DNA of 64,000 nt from Paenibacillus sp. HGH0039 (GTDB taxonomy: Bacteria > Bacillota > Bacilli > Paenibacillales > NBRC-103111). The notes under the pieces are model-generated. The model ran no database searches, had not been told where the DNA came from, and saw only the letters and a list, made by a program, of their open reading frames with translations. Position numbers and translations under genes: made by a program. Positions 33,594-42,021 of this stretch are shown piece after piece (position 1 is the first letter of the stretch; every line of letters begins with the position of its first letter). The stretch spans positions 2,332,580-2,396,579 of the forward strand of contig NZ_KE150413.1 in the NCBI RefSeq assembly GCF_000411255.1, written 5' to 3'.

Positions 33594-34562
33594 TTGGCAT
33601 TTGTAAAACCGGAAAAGAAAAAAGAAGGCGTAAAAATTTTAGCTTATGGTGATAGCGGATCGGGAAAAACTCCATTTGGTCTGTCATTCCCTAACATCGG
33701 TCATGTAGATTCTGATTCTGGAACTACATTTTATAATAAAGATAATGTAGTTGTGACAACTAATACACTGTCTCTGAAAGAGTTGCACGAAGAAATTGAA
33801 GACGTTGAAAGAGAGTCAGAATTATTTGATTCGATTGATACATTTACGGTTGATAGCATTACTCGTTTGCACGAAAACCAGGAACACGCCGCTCTAAAGG
33901 TTGTAGAGCAACGTGCCATGCAAAGCAATCGACTCGTTGAGGGTGAAGGGATTTCAGTAAAAGAACGCGGAATTATAAAGCTTCATTACGAAAAATTCTT
34001 TGGAAGAATGTTAGAGCTTGCAAAGCAGGGGAAAAACCTAGTATTTATTGCTGAGAAAAAAGATAAAAATGAAAATAAAAAGGATGCAATAGGCAACCAG
34101 ATCACCGTAAAAGTTGGCGAGATGCCGAACATGCAAAAGAACGCCGAATACGATTTCGACGTTGTAATTAAAACATTCATTAAAGACGGTGAGTCTCATG
34201 GGCTCGTTGAAAAGGATCGTACAGGAACTTTTAAGCCAGGTGAAGTAATTTATAAACCTAATTATACTCATTGGGCTGAAGCTATAGCTCAAGCACAGTC
34301 GGGTCGTCAACGTAAGAAAGAAGAGATCAAAAAATTTGATGCTGCTATTGATAAAGAAGCAGAACACCATAGCATTTCAAGTGGGGACAGAATTGGACAA
34401 ATCATTTTGGAAATTGAGAATATCATTAATTCGCACACAGTTAATAAACAAAAGGAAATTGCTGATGAATTTACTAAACAATTCAGCACAATTAAGTTTA
34501 AGGAAATTAAGGATCTTGATAAACTGCAAAAGATGCTTATCGTAGCTAAGAAAGTCAGTTAA
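33594..34562 (+). CDS. P-loop ATPase, AAA_24/Sak4-like
   Basis: 322 residues. Walker A GDSGSGKT near residues 20-27, Walker B-like DTFTVDSITRL near 82-92, then an AEKKDKN segment and a helical C-terminal extension. This RecA-core architecture fits Sak4-type phage recombinases. It follows the SSB-like gene by 27 bases, consistent with joint action in strand annealing. TTG start. Confidence 0.75.
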   Translation: MAFVKPEKKKEGVKILAYGDSGSGKTPFGLSFPNIGHVDSDSGTTFYNKDNVVVTTNTLSLKELHEEIEDVERESELFDSIDTFTVDSITRLHENQEHAALKVVEQRAMQSNRLVEGEGISVKERGIIKLHYEKFFGRMLELAKQGKNLVFIAEKKDKNENKKDAIGNQITVKVGEMPNMQKNAEYDFDVVIKTFIKDGESHGLVEKDRTGTFKPGEVIYKPNYTHWAEAIAQAQSGRQRKKEEIKKFDAAIDKEAEHHSISSGDRIGQIILEIENIINSHTVNKQKEIADEFTKQFSTIKFKEIKDLDKLQKMLIVAKKVS

Positions 34563-34585
34563 TAAATCGAACATTTCATTATTCG

Positions 34586-34632
34586 AATCGCTCCTTGTCA
34601 AACTGAATAAGTAAGGCGAGGAGCGATTTTTT
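34586..34632 (+). terminator. Terminator after the SSB-ATPase operon
   Basis: AATCGCTCC pairs with GGAGCGATT over a long loop, then TTTT. A repeat element (34561-34580) lies just before it. Confidence 0.8.
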
Positions 34633-34667
34633 ATATAGATAAAATACAGTATCAAGAAGGGAATGTT

Positions 34668-35255
34668 ATGAGCGAGAATAAGACGCTGTCTTTCATTTTC
34701 ATGGCTATGCTAATCCTGTTAACTGGCTGTAGGGTGGATGAAAATGTTAAAGATCCGAAAGAGACAACTCAACCGACTATTGAAATGCCGATAAATCCAT
34801 TTAGAAACCTAATGCATTTGGAGATTCAAAGCACTCCGTCGCCGTCTTTAGAAGCGACTCCCTCAACTACAAAAGTTGATGTTAAAAGTATAAAGACTGA
34901 TGACAAACTGAGCGAAATTAAAGAAGTAAAAGATAATGATAAATATAAAAATTTTGAAGTCACTGCATATACAAATAACCGCGAATCAACAGGTAAAAGC
35001 CCTGGCGACAAATACTATGGTATTACAGCGAGTGGTCAAAAAACAAAAGAGGGATATACCATAGCGTGTCCTAAAAGCATGCCGTTTGGGACGCAGATTT
35101 ACATACCTTATTTTGGTAATACATACACTTGTACTGACCGAGGAGGAGCAATCAAGGAGGGCAGATTAGATGTGTTTATGAGCAGTGAGAGTAAGGCGGC
35201 AAAGTTCGGGCGAAGGAAGCTTGAAGTCCAAATTATCCAGAAAAAAGGTGAATGA
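34668..35255 (+). CDS. yorM: 3D-domain lipoprotein (YorM-like)
   Basis: 195 residues. Signal peptide with lipobox LLTGC (Cys ~21), a Pro/Thr-rich linker (~30-95), then a 3D domain: VTAYTNN, STGKSPGDKYYGITASG, PFGTQIYIP and DRGGAIKEGRLDVF. 3D domains occur in cell-wall lytic enzymes and stretch-type transglycosylases. SPbeta YorM has the same domain. It would sit outside the membrane, perhaps modifying the wall of the lysogen or aiding lysis. Confidence 0.8.
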   Translation: MSENKTLSFIFMAMLILLTGCRVDENVKDPKETTQPTIEMPINPFRNLMHLEIQSTPSPSLEATPSTTKVDVKSIKTDDKLSEIKEVKDNDKYKNFEVTAYTNNRESTGKSPGDKYYGITASGQKTKEGYTIACPKSMPFGTQIYIPYFGNTYTCTDRGGAIKEGRLDVFMSSESKAAKFGRRKLEVQIIQKKGE

Positions 35256-35530
35256 GTATGAGTTACGTGGCCAATGAGAGAGAAACCGTAATTCAATGTG
35301 ATGACGAGACAATGAAATGGAACTTGTACACCCTACAACCAAGAGTAATCACAAAGTTAAAAAAGGCCGGAATTGAACCGGCAAGAATCAATTCAGATGG
35401 GGCTCATTATTATGATAACATTGATTTTGGCAGAGTGTCTTTCCGGAATGAAAGCACCAGGACTATGAGCGACGAACAAAGGCAGGCAGCCGCACTAAGA
35501 CTAAAGAAGGCGCGTGAGAAGAAGAATTGA
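35252..35530 (+). CDS. Hypothetical protein (92 residues)
   Basis: Overlaps the 3D lipoprotein gene by four bases (ATGA) and the kinase gene by four. RVITKLKKAGIEPARINSDG and a Lys/Arg-rich C-terminus suggest a nucleic-acid-binding protein. No family was recognised. Confidence 0.6.
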   Translation: MSMSYVANERETVIQCDDETMKWNLYTLQPRVITKLKKAGIEPARINSDGAHYYDNIDFGRVSFRNESTRTMSDEQRQAAALRLKKAREKKN

Positions 35531-36144
35531 ACAATGAAAAAATGAAGATCATCAGCATTGGAGGATTAGACAAAAGCGGCAAGCACACCCAATCAAAATT
35601 GCTTGCCGAAAGATTGCGTAGCGAAGGTTATAAAGTAATGCAAAGCGAGTTTCATCGATACGACACGCCAACCGGCGAGCTAATAATGAAGTGGCTGCGC
35701 AAAGAGTGGGGAGTATCTGCAGAGACGATTGAATTGATTATGGCTGCGGATAAGCAGGCTCAGCAGGACTGGTTTACGGAGCTAGAGAATGAGGAGTACG
35801 AATTCTTAATCCTTGATAGGTATAGGCTCTGTCAAGTCGCTTATGGGCTTGCTAACGGGAGAGATGGACGTTGGATTATGGAATTACAGAAGTATATGCG
35901 AAAGCCCGATCTTGACATTGTAATCGACATTCCAGCAGAAGAGAGCATGAAGAGAAAAGGAAAGCATGGTGAAAATGACAGATATGAATCAGATCTGGGC
36001 TTACTTACAAGAGTACGTAGCTATTATAAAAATGTATCTACAAATTACGCTGCACCGATTAAAGCAATTGTTGACGGATTAGGATCATTTGAGGAAATAC
36101 ATGAAGCTATAAGAAAGATTGTCGTTGAGGAATTCAGGCAATAA
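35527..36144 (+). CDS. tmk: Thymidylate kinase-like dNMP kinase
   Basis: 205 residues. P-loop SIGGLDKSGKHTQSK (residues ~9-23), DRYRLCQVAYG (substrate-binding DR[YF] motif near 98), and the lid region KRKGKHGENDRYE. It phosphorylates dTMP to dTDP, complementing the thymidylate synthase and ribonucleotide reductase at the other end of the window. TTG start, overlapping the previous gene. Confidence 0.85.
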   Translation: MNNEKMKIISIGGLDKSGKHTQSKLLAERLRSEGYKVMQSEFHRYDTPTGELIMKWLRKEWGVSAETIELIMAADKQAQQDWFTELENEEYEFLILDRYRLCQVAYGLANGRDGRWIMELQKYMRKPDLDIVIDIPAEESMKRKGKHGENDRYESDLGLLTRVRSYYKNVSTNYAAPIKAIVDGLGSFEEIHEAIRKIVVEEFRQ

Positions 36145-36166
36145 TAACTTGATTTTATAGGAGGAG
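36140..36166 (+). repeat. Phage intergenic repeat element
   Basis: AATAATA, ACTTG, ATTTTATAGGAGGAG: the SD of the next gene is joined directly to the right arm. Confidence 0.85.
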
Positions 36167-36170
36167 AGCA

Positions 36171-36338
36171 GTGTCCAAAGAAGGTTTTAGCACAGTTATC
36201 GAATACCCGAGAAAGATGGAAGTTGGTTCGGTAGTTACTTTTCAAAATAAGTTTATTGTCATTTCCAAGATAACTAAAATCGAGCCAATAACGGAGACGA
36301 AGTTTCTGGTCAGCGGATTCGGCAAAGTTACTCAATGA
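36171..36338 (+). CDS. Small hypothetical protein (55 residues)
   Basis: GTG start after AGGAGGAG. Beta-rich (GSVVTFQNKFIVISKITKIE), perhaps an OB/SH3-like fold. It ends in an ATGA shared with an alternative start of the next gene. Confidence 0.6.
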   Translation: MSKEGFSTVIEYPRKMEVGSVVTFQNKFIVISKITKIEPITETKFLVSGFGKVTQ

Positions 36339-36367
36339 ATATTGAGGAACTTAGGAGGTGTTTGCAT

Positions 36368-36535
36368 ATGAAAGTGATCATCATACTTGATGATTCAGTG
36401 TACGGGAAGACAACTAGACAATATGATTTCCCTGGATTAAAAAGAAGTGCAGCAATTTGTAGGGCGGTTAATAAGGTTCGCGATGATCACAGTTTGAGGA
36501 TGTTTCAAGTGACGAAAATCCGAACAGCGAGGTAA
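36368..36535 (+). CDS. Hypothetical protein (55 residues)
   Basis: The ATG at 36368 is 9 bases after AGGAGG, preferred to the ATG at 36335. Basic alpha/beta peptide with KVIIILDDSVYG. No family was recognised. Confidence 0.55.
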   Translation: MKVIIILDDSVYGKTTRQYDFPGLKRSAAICRAVNKVRDDHSLRMFQVTKIRTAR

Positions 36536-36559
36536 ACACTGAAATACATGGAGGTTGAA

Positions 36560-36643
36560 ATGAAAGATCTATTCGAATCTTTACCTTGGGTAACATTCTG
36601 GATTATCGTTAGATGGGTTTTTACAACATTAATTAATCATTAA
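36560..36643 (+). CDS. Tiny membrane peptide (27 residues)
   Basis: ATG after GGAGG, one hydrophobic helix (WVTFWIIVRWVFTTLI). Preceded by a copy of the second repeat class (GAAATACATGGAGG at ~36541). Confidence 0.45.
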   Translation: MKDLFESLPWVTFWIIVRWVFTTLINH

Positions 36644-36668
36644 ACAAAGAAATACACGGGGGGATAGT

Positions 36669-37043
36669 ATGTTGGGCGACACATCAAAAATATATAGAAT
36701 TTTAGCACAAACTGAAGGCGCAACGATAACTACTGATACATCTAAGAACATGACGGCATCGGATGAAAAAGTAGTGGCTCAGAAAGATATCATCGCACCA
36801 AAGGGGAAGTATCAGCCATTCGTTTTGATTCCTATTTGCACAGAATTTCAGTGGAAATATGGACAGATTAACTTTTGTCCTCGATGTGGAAAGAACATTT
36901 GTGAATCTGTTGGAGGCGACTATCTAGAGGGTGTTACCGATCGGTTAGATTTTGATTGTCCAGAATGCGAGGCGAACGTATTCGTTCATATTATAAGCAC
37001 ACCAGAAGAAACAAATGACATCGATATTGAAGAAGAAAACTGA
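36669..37043 (+). CDS. Zinc-ribbon hypothetical protein
   Basis: 124 residues. CPRCGKNIC near 77 and CPECE near 105 form a zinc ribbon, with an acidic tail. ATG after GGGGGGA. Confidence 0.6.
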   Translation: MLGDTSKIYRILAQTEGATITTDTSKNMTASDEKVVAQKDIIAPKGKYQPFVLIPICTEFQWKYGQINFCPRCGKNICESVGGDYLEGVTDRLDFDCPECEANVFVHIISTPEETNDIDIEEEN

Positions 37044-37056
37044 GAGGAGGGCTATT

Positions 37057-37410
37057 TTGAAAGTAATCGTTGCCGGTTCACGAACCTTTAGCGACTATGA
37101 GATGTTAAAAAGAAAACTCGATTCACTTCTCGCCTTGCAACCTCGCAATGAAATCGTAATTGTATCGGGAGCTGCAAAAGGAGCAGATAAGCTGGGTGAA
37201 AAGTATGCTGCTGAAAAGGGTTATAGAATTTCTAGTCACCCTGCAGACTGGGAAAGACACGGCAATAGTGCTGGATACATAAGAAATGAAGAGATGGCGA
37301 AAGAGGCAGATGCTCTGGTGGCCTTCTGGGACGGTATAAGCAAAGGTACAAAACACATGATTGATCTGGCTAAGAAGCACGGTCTTCAGGTAAGAGTAAT
37401 TAACTACTGA
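37057..37410 (+). CDS. DUF2493/SLOG-family Rossmann protein
   Basis: 117 residues. KVIVAGSRTFSDYEM, then VIVSGAAKGADKLGEKYA, ADWERHGNSAGYIRN and VAFWDGISKGT match DUF2493 proteins (YAcAr/SLOG nucleotide-binding fold related to DprA). Some relatives process or sense ADP-ribose-type nucleotides. TTG at 37057 follows GAGGAGG. Confidence 0.8.
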   Translation: MKVIVAGSRTFSDYEMLKRKLDSLLALQPRNEIVIVSGAAKGADKLGEKYAAEKGYRISSHPADWERHGNSAGYIRNEEMAKEADALVAFWDGISKGTKHMIDLAKKHGLQVRVINY

Positions 37411-37442
37411 ATAAAATCGGATTTTTATGGGGTGGAGAAAAG

Positions 37443-37673
37443 TTGAATGATGAGATTCAGGAAATTATTAATTACTTTGAATTAGAAGAAGGGTATGACA
37501 AGAACGTACTAATCACTGACATTTTAGGAGAGATCGGAGATGTAAGAGGCTATTCTGCTGATGAGATTGGCCTAGAATGGGATGGACGCACACTTACAGA
37601 TTTAAGAAGCTTTGCAGATGAATTTTACGGCAAAATTATTGAGGGAGTTTGTAATGTTTTAAAGAGCTATTGA
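37443..37673 (+). CDS. Hypothetical acidic protein (76 residues)
   Basis: TTG start after GGGGTGGAG and a repeat element (37410). Strongly acidic and helical. A DNA-mimic role is possible but unsupported. Confidence 0.5.
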   Translation: MNDEIQEIINYFELEEGYDKNVLITDILGEIGDVRGYSADEIGLEWDGRTLTDLRSFADEFYGKIIEGVCNVLKSY

Positions 37674-37734
37674 GAAAGGTAATTTTTCGTACCTGATAAA
37701 TTTGGACTTTCCTTGGAATATAGAAAGGAGAAAT

Positions 37735-38127
37735 ATGAACTTAGAGATATTTAAAAAGGACGGAACCTTAAGAACAAAGCCTCCAAAGAGATATGAATGT
37801 AGCAAATGCAATTTAGTGACATCGAAGCCAGCAACTTTGAAGACCTTAGGGTTGTCGATACTTGTTTGTCATAATTGCACAGGTAAGATATGTGAACGTA
37901 AAGAATACATAGAATGGACGAAAAGAAGAACAGGCCAATGGAGCGTTGAACTTGAAATTTTAAAGCTGGTTATGGGAGTTGAGATGACAAGGGATGAAAT
38001 AAGTACAAGGATGATGCATGTTGATGACAATTTGTTCTCCAGTAGTTTCTCGGATCTATGTTATTGGGGAAAATTGAATATTAATAAAGATTCGGGGTCA
38101 ATCAAATACAGTGCTAGAAGCAAATAA
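37735..38127 (+). CDS. Zinc-binding hypothetical protein
   Basis: 130 residues. CSKCN near 22 and CHNC near 46 probably bind zinc. The remainder is helical. The ATG at 37735 follows AAAGGAG. Confidence 0.55.
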   Translation: MNLEIFKKDGTLRTKPPKRYECSKCNLVTSKPATLKTLGLSILVCHNCTGKICERKEYIEWTKRRTGQWSVELEILKLVMGVEMTRDEISTRMMHVDDNLFSSSFSDLCYWGKLNINKDSGSIKYSARSK

Positions 38128-38148
38128 AACTGGAATTTTAACAGGAGT

Positions 38149-38466
38149 GTGAAAAGATTGGGTGTTGATTGGTACACATGTAAAAACTGCGATAATACGT
38201 TTCATGACGCCGGTAACTACGGATGCTGTTCAAAATGTGAAGAGATGTACTGTGGTAAGTGTTACGATGCATTTATTAAGAAGTATGGTGAAATAGATGA
38301 AGATAACGAAGAGTACGCCATCTATGGTGAATCACTGCCAGAATGCGATTGGTGTAATGGAAAAAAAGTTGAAGATAGCGATTTGTTAAACTTTGCTCTA
38401 GAGAAGTTGTGTATGAAACGAAGTAAGCTGAAGAAGGAATATGTGCTTCATAAATTCGGAAGATAA
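38149..38466 (+). CDS. Cys-rich treble-clef/RING-like protein
   Basis: 105 residues with CKNCDNTFHD, CCSKCEEMYCGKC and CDWCNG, enough for two zinc ions. GTG or TTG (38158) start after CAGGAG, with a repeat element at 38123. Function unknown. Confidence 0.55.
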   Translation: MKRLGVDWYTCKNCDNTFHDAGNYGCCSKCEEMYCGKCYDAFIKKYGEIDEDNEEYAIYGESLPECDWCNGKKVEDSDLLNFALEKLCMKRSKLKKEYVLHKFGR

Positions 38467-38503
38467 AATGGAAATTTTATAAGTTTTGAAAAGGAGGATA
38501 CAT

Positions 38504-38671
38504 TTGAGAGAGTTTTTACTTGAACAATGGGTCTGTGACTGTGGTTTTGAATTTTATACAAAAGGATTTCCTGATGATCTGATTGTATGTCCTTCTTGTG
38601 AATCGTCTGAAGGTTTAGGAGATGGTCAAACAGTTAAAGCGGTACGCTGGAATGGAGAAAAGTTAGAGTAG
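38504..38671 (+). CDS. Zinc-ribbon small protein (55 residues)
   Basis: TTG 38504 follows AAGGAGG. CDCG and CPSC make a single rubredoxin-like zinc knuckle. Confidence 0.55.
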   Translation: MREFLLEQWVCDCGFEFYTKGFPDDLIVCPSCESSEGLGDGQTVKAVRWNGEKLE

Positions 38672-38687
38672 ATAAAGGGAGGATTTA

Positions 38688-38960
38688 ATGAAGAAATTTG
38701 TGGTGATCATATTATGTTTTCTAACAACTTTAATGACGGCTTGCGGCCAGACTGAAACCGAAATAAAGCGCGCAGCGGTTGATAATCAACAATTTACAAT
38801 AGTTTCAGTAGATCGAGCAGACACTGCATCTTCAATAATTACAGTAAAACATCAAAAGACTGGATGTTATTTTGCACTAAGTACTTCTGATAGAAATACT
38901 GCAGGTCTCGGTTCATTAACACAAATTTACGACAATAAAGGGGCGCCTTTTTGTGAATAA
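38688..38960 (+). CDS. DUF6440-type lipoprotein
   Basis: 90 residues. A signal peptide with lipobox LMTAC (Cys 19), then FTIVSVDR ... TVKHQKTGCYFA ... DNKGAPFC, the DUF6440 pattern. It should be anchored outside the membrane. A related lipoprotein lies at 42709 and a cytosolic relative at 12463. Confidence 0.7.
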   Translation: MKKFVVIILCFLTTLMTACGQTETEIKRAAVDNQQFTIVSVDRADTASSIITVKHQKTGCYFALSTSDRNTAGLGSLTQIYDNKGAPFCE

Positions 38961-38981
38961 AAGGAGATTTTATTGGAGAAT

Positions 38982-39006
38982 GAAAAAGGCTGCTAGATCA
39001 GCAGCC
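38982..39006 (-). terminator. Terminator of a minus-strand membrane peptide
   Basis: GGCTGCT and AGCAGCC pair around a 5-base loop. On the minus strand TTTTT follows. The stem overlaps the end of the coding frame. Confidence 0.8.
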
Positions 39007-39109
39007 ACGACAAAAGTTTTATTAAGGATATTAATCCGATAAGTACACTTGAGTGAATCTTAAACCCAAACTTCTTTCCGCTTTGTTCATTCTGATAATT
39101 AAATTCCAT
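38993..39109 (-). CDS. 38-residue membrane peptide, possible type I toxin
   Basis: Minus-strand ATG with GAGAGGG upstream. A polar start (residues 1-16) and one hydrophobic helix (SSVLIGLISLIKLLSWLLI). It lies alone, convergent to plus-strand genes, with a terminator in its tail. Size and layout recall the toxin peptides of SPbeta type I systems (BsrG, YonT). No antisense RNA promoter could be confirmed. Confidence 0.55.
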   Translation of the reverse strand: MEFNYQNEQSGKKFGFKIHSSVLIGLISLIKLLSWLLI

Positions 39110-39289
39110 ATTACCAAACCCTCTCTGTATAAGTAGTTTTTTATCTCTCTACTACTAATACTGATTAGACGGCGAGTATTTATATCGGTTTGGCAGAGAT
39201 AGAAACTGACGCTCCATCCTTAGATTAATCTTACTACATATCGATTGACCCGCAAACCCCGTATAAAAATAAATTTTAGGAGGAATTAA

Positions 39290-40492
39290 ATGAACTATAC
39301 TTTTGAGAAGAATAAATTGTATGACTATCTTGGTAAACATGTGGTTGATGCCTTTAAAAGACATGAGGTTTATGTAGCCGGTGGAGCAATCACAAGCCTG
39401 TTCACTAACAGAGAGATTAATGATATTGATGTGTACTTTCGAAACGAAGATTCCCTTGTAGAATTTATTGAAGAGGCGTGGGAGGATAGCGATTGGGTCA
39501 ACGCTCTTACGAAGAAGTCAATTATGATCACAATGGGTAAAGAGAGAAATGTTCAACTGATTCACTTTAAATACTTCTCAGAGGCCAGTGATATCTTTAA
39601 TGCATTTGACTTCACAGCTTGCATGGGGGCATTTGATTTTAAAACTGAAGATTTTGTGCTTCATGATAATTTTTTAAAAGACAATGCACAAAGGATGCTT
39701 AGATTCAATAAGAATACTGCTTTTCCTATAGTTTCATTGCTTCGTGTCCAGAAATACAAAGAGAAAGGATATACAATTTCTAAGCCAGAATTCATTCGAA
39801 TCGCGCTTAAATGCATGGATCTGCAGATCAAAGATGCAGAGGATTTAAAAGAACATTTGGGCGGAATGTACGGAATCAATTATGACAAAATGATTCAGTT
39901 TGAGGAAGGCGAAGAGTTTAGCCTGGATAAAGTGATTGATAAAATAGCCGATTTATCGTTGCATGAGGATTATTTCAAAAAGCCAGAGGAAGTTAAATTT
40001 GAGTGTGTAGAAGACATTATTAAAGAGATTTCAAAAGAACCAGTTCAGATTACGCAAATTAATGGTTATGATTATCGTCTAACTAGAAAGGGAACGCTTC
40101 GGCATATTTCCGACTTGCCTAAAAAGTATACTGAATTTGATGGTAAAACATACATAGAAAATAAAAGGTTTTATAAGTTTGTAAATGGTGTTGGGGATGG
40201 CAAGTACAGCAGTCACTTTGACTCTGATTTTATTTATAAGATCGGCGAATTTGCAATCCCTAAAAACGATTATCTGTACTTCAACGAACAGAAGGAAATT
40301 AACGAATCTAATTACAGATACCAGGGGAAGCTTATCGAAGTCGTTATTCCGTATGAACATTTTGACCATAAGGAAGACGCCAAGGTTCATGCTAAAAAAT
40401 GTTTTGTAGTAAGAGAAGTACCGCGAGAAGAGTATATGAACTGGATTCAGAACGATGATGATAAGTGTGAGACATTAAAACCAATATTTTAA
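39290..40492 (+). CDS. Nucleotidyltransferase-fold phage protein
   Basis: 400 residues. VAGGAITSLFTNREINDIDVYF (residues ~29-50) has the GG ... DxD pattern of Pol-beta-type nucleotidyltransferases (as in CCA-adding enzymes). A helical middle and a beta-rich C-terminal domain with GYDYRLTRKGTLRHI follow. A smaller relative lies at 45731. The substrate is unknown: a tRNA, protein or nucleotide is possible. ATG after AGGAGGA. Confidence 0.7.
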   Translation: MNYTFEKNKLYDYLGKHVVDAFKRHEVYVAGGAITSLFTNREINDIDVYFRNEDSLVEFIEEAWEDSDWVNALTKKSIMITMGKERNVQLIHFKYFSEASDIFNAFDFTACMGAFDFKTEDFVLHDNFLKDNAQRMLRFNKNTAFPIVSLLRVQKYKEKGYTISKPEFIRIALKCMDLQIKDAEDLKEHLGGMYGINYDKMIQFEEGEEFSLDKVIDKIADLSLHEDYFKKPEEVKFECVEDIIKEISKEPVQITQINGYDYRLTRKGTLRHISDLPKKYTEFDGKTYIENKRFYKFVNGVGDGKYSSHFDSDFIYKIGEFAIPKNDYLYFNEQKEINESNYRYQGKLIEVVIPYEHFDHKEDAKVHAKKCFVVREVPREEYMNWIQNDDDKCETLKPIF

Positions 40493-40498
40493 GAAACA

Positions 40499-40518
40499 GA
40501 TAAAAGAAGGCTTTTATC
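40499..40518 (+). repeat. Perfectly palindromic copy of the repeat element
   Basis: GATAAAAG, AAGG, CTTTTATC: 8-bp perfect arms, the clearest evidence that the element is built as an inverted repeat. Confidence 0.85.
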
Positions 40519-40537
40519 GAGTATTAGGAGCTTAAGT

Positions 40538-40714
40538 ATGAATGACAAATGGTATCCAATTTGGATGGGTTTATTAATTAGCATTATTGTTTTCTTTGGA
40601 ACATTTGCAGGAATTTATATAGAAAAAAATATGAATCGACGGACAGTGGCAGCATTTTTAATTTTAGTATGTCTTATTGTTACAACAGCTATATTTGTCG
40701 TTTTTTATAACTGA
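40538..40714 (+). CDS. Small membrane protein, two TM segments
   Basis: 58 residues. TM helices at ~9-28 and ~37-56 joined by a basic loop (EKNMNRR). It is holin-sized, but position among early-type genes argues against lysis. ATG after AGGAG. Confidence 0.6.
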   Translation: MNDKWYPIWMGLLISIIVFFGTFAGIYIEKNMNRRTVAAFLILVCLIVTTAIFVVFYN

Positions 40715-40749
40715 AACAATAAAATTTCATTTTTATTGGAGGTTGCCAA

Positions 40750-41088
40750 ATGGGAACGGATCGTTCTGATTACATCATTATTGGCTGCGATGTTAAGCAG
40801 TTCGTAGACAAGATGGACGAAGAAGGAAAAGATAATTTTTACGATGGATATTATAGATGGAATCGCCGAAATGGAGAGATCGTTCATCTACCAGATAACA
40901 ATAGTGGAAATTATGATTATTTTGGAGTAATAGTCGAGCACGATCCAGACGGATACGAAGGGCTCAGTCCATTTATTTATGAAGAGAACAGATATACAGA
41001 ACACAAGGAAAAAGTAACCAAAGCAATTAAGGAAGTCTTCGATGTGGAATTGGAACCTAAATTGATCGTTTTAACTCATTGGCGATGA
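40750..41088 (+). CDS. Hypothetical protein (112 residues)
   Basis: ATG after GGAGG and a repeat element (40718). Acidic alpha/beta protein (SDYIIIGCDVKQFVDKM, FGVIVEHDPDGYEG). No family was recognised. Confidence 0.6.
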   Translation: MGTDRSDYIIIGCDVKQFVDKMDEEGKDNFYDGYYRWNRRNGEIVHLPDNNSGNYDYFGVIVEHDPDGYEGLSPFIYEENRYTEHKEKVTKAIKEVFDVELEPKLIVLTHWR

Positions 41089-41193
41089 AAGCCGTATTTG
41101 AATTCACGCAACTTGATTACAGCTCGTTAGAAAATTGAAAGCTGGAAATTAGAAAAATAAAGCTTACACATAATAAATTCAAGGAGATACTAA

Positions 41194-41601
41194 ATGACAA
41201 AATCTAAGAAAAGAATACTGTATCCGATTATTCATGAGAATAAATATTGGCAAAGTAGCTACAGAAATGGTGAAATTCATACATACAAAGGCAGCCTACT
41301 TTCATATTCGTACAACCATCCTTCCGAGCCGGTTATTGATAAAGAGACAAATATTGAATGGATTGATAATAAGGTTTTTGATGACATTTTGACATTTACA
41401 GGTTATGGAAGGGGAAGGTCTTCCGCCGTAATGCATTTTAGTGGGAGTACCGGAGCTGAGTACAATATGTTTTTAACGGATACAGAAGATTTGATTAAAG
41501 CAAAAGATATTGTTGACGGGAGGGTTAAAGCACAATGGACATTCTGTAAAAGGGGTAGAAACTATGGAATCCGTCTTGCCGACATTGAGCTCGGCAAATG
41601 A
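41194..41601 (+). CDS. Hypothetical protein (135 residues)
   Basis: ATG after AAGGAG. Beta-rich, with a Gly/Ser turn GRGRSSAVMHFSGSTG. No family was recognised. Confidence 0.6.
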   Translation: MTKSKKRILYPIIHENKYWQSSYRNGEIHTYKGSLLSYSYNHPSEPVIDKETNIEWIDNKVFDDILTFTGYGRGRSSAVMHFSGSTGAEYNMFLTDTEDLIKAKDIVDGRVKAQWTFCKRGRNYGIRLADIELGK

Positions 41602-41625
41602 AAATCTTATTTTATAGGAGGATCT

Positions 41626-41868
41626 ATGGGAGAAAATAAATTAACATTAATTAGCGCAGATGATTGGGAAGGACTTTATTATGATGGGATGCTAATATTT
41701 GAAGAGCACGAACTACAAAAAGAAGAATTGGTGAAGTTCATGAGGTCAGTCGGAACGTTGAATGTTGACTTCAAATCTTTAAATTATTTAGGGCTTCGCT
41801 GGATACGCGAGGTTGGAAGTTTGCCTGGCGACATTTCAGAAATCCCTAATGAGTATATCGAACAATAA
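41626..41868 (+). CDS. Hypothetical protein (80 residues)
   Basis: ATG after AGGAGG at the end of a repeat element (41598). Acidic helical protein. No family was recognised. Confidence 0.55.
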   Translation: MGENKLTLISADDWEGLYYDGMLIFEEHELQKEELVKFMRSVGTLNVDFKSLNYLGLRWIREVGSLPGDISEIPNEYIEQ

Positions 41869-41954
41869 AACCTGTATTTTAATTGAAAGCCCAATGCAAT
41901 TCATGAGGTTTCATGAAGAGATTTTTGGTGACGAAATATCTTTACAGAAGAAAT

Positions 41955-41991
41955 ACACTACGCAATATATTGTGGACTAATTGCGTAGTGT
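41955..41991 (-). terminator. Terminator of the secreted-protein gene
   Basis: A perfect 12-bp stem, ACACTACGCAAT with ATTGCGTAGTGT, 13-base loop. A T-rich stretch follows on the minus strand. Confidence 0.75.
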
Positions 41992-42021
41992 AAGAGATGA
42001 CTAATATCAATTTAGTATAAA

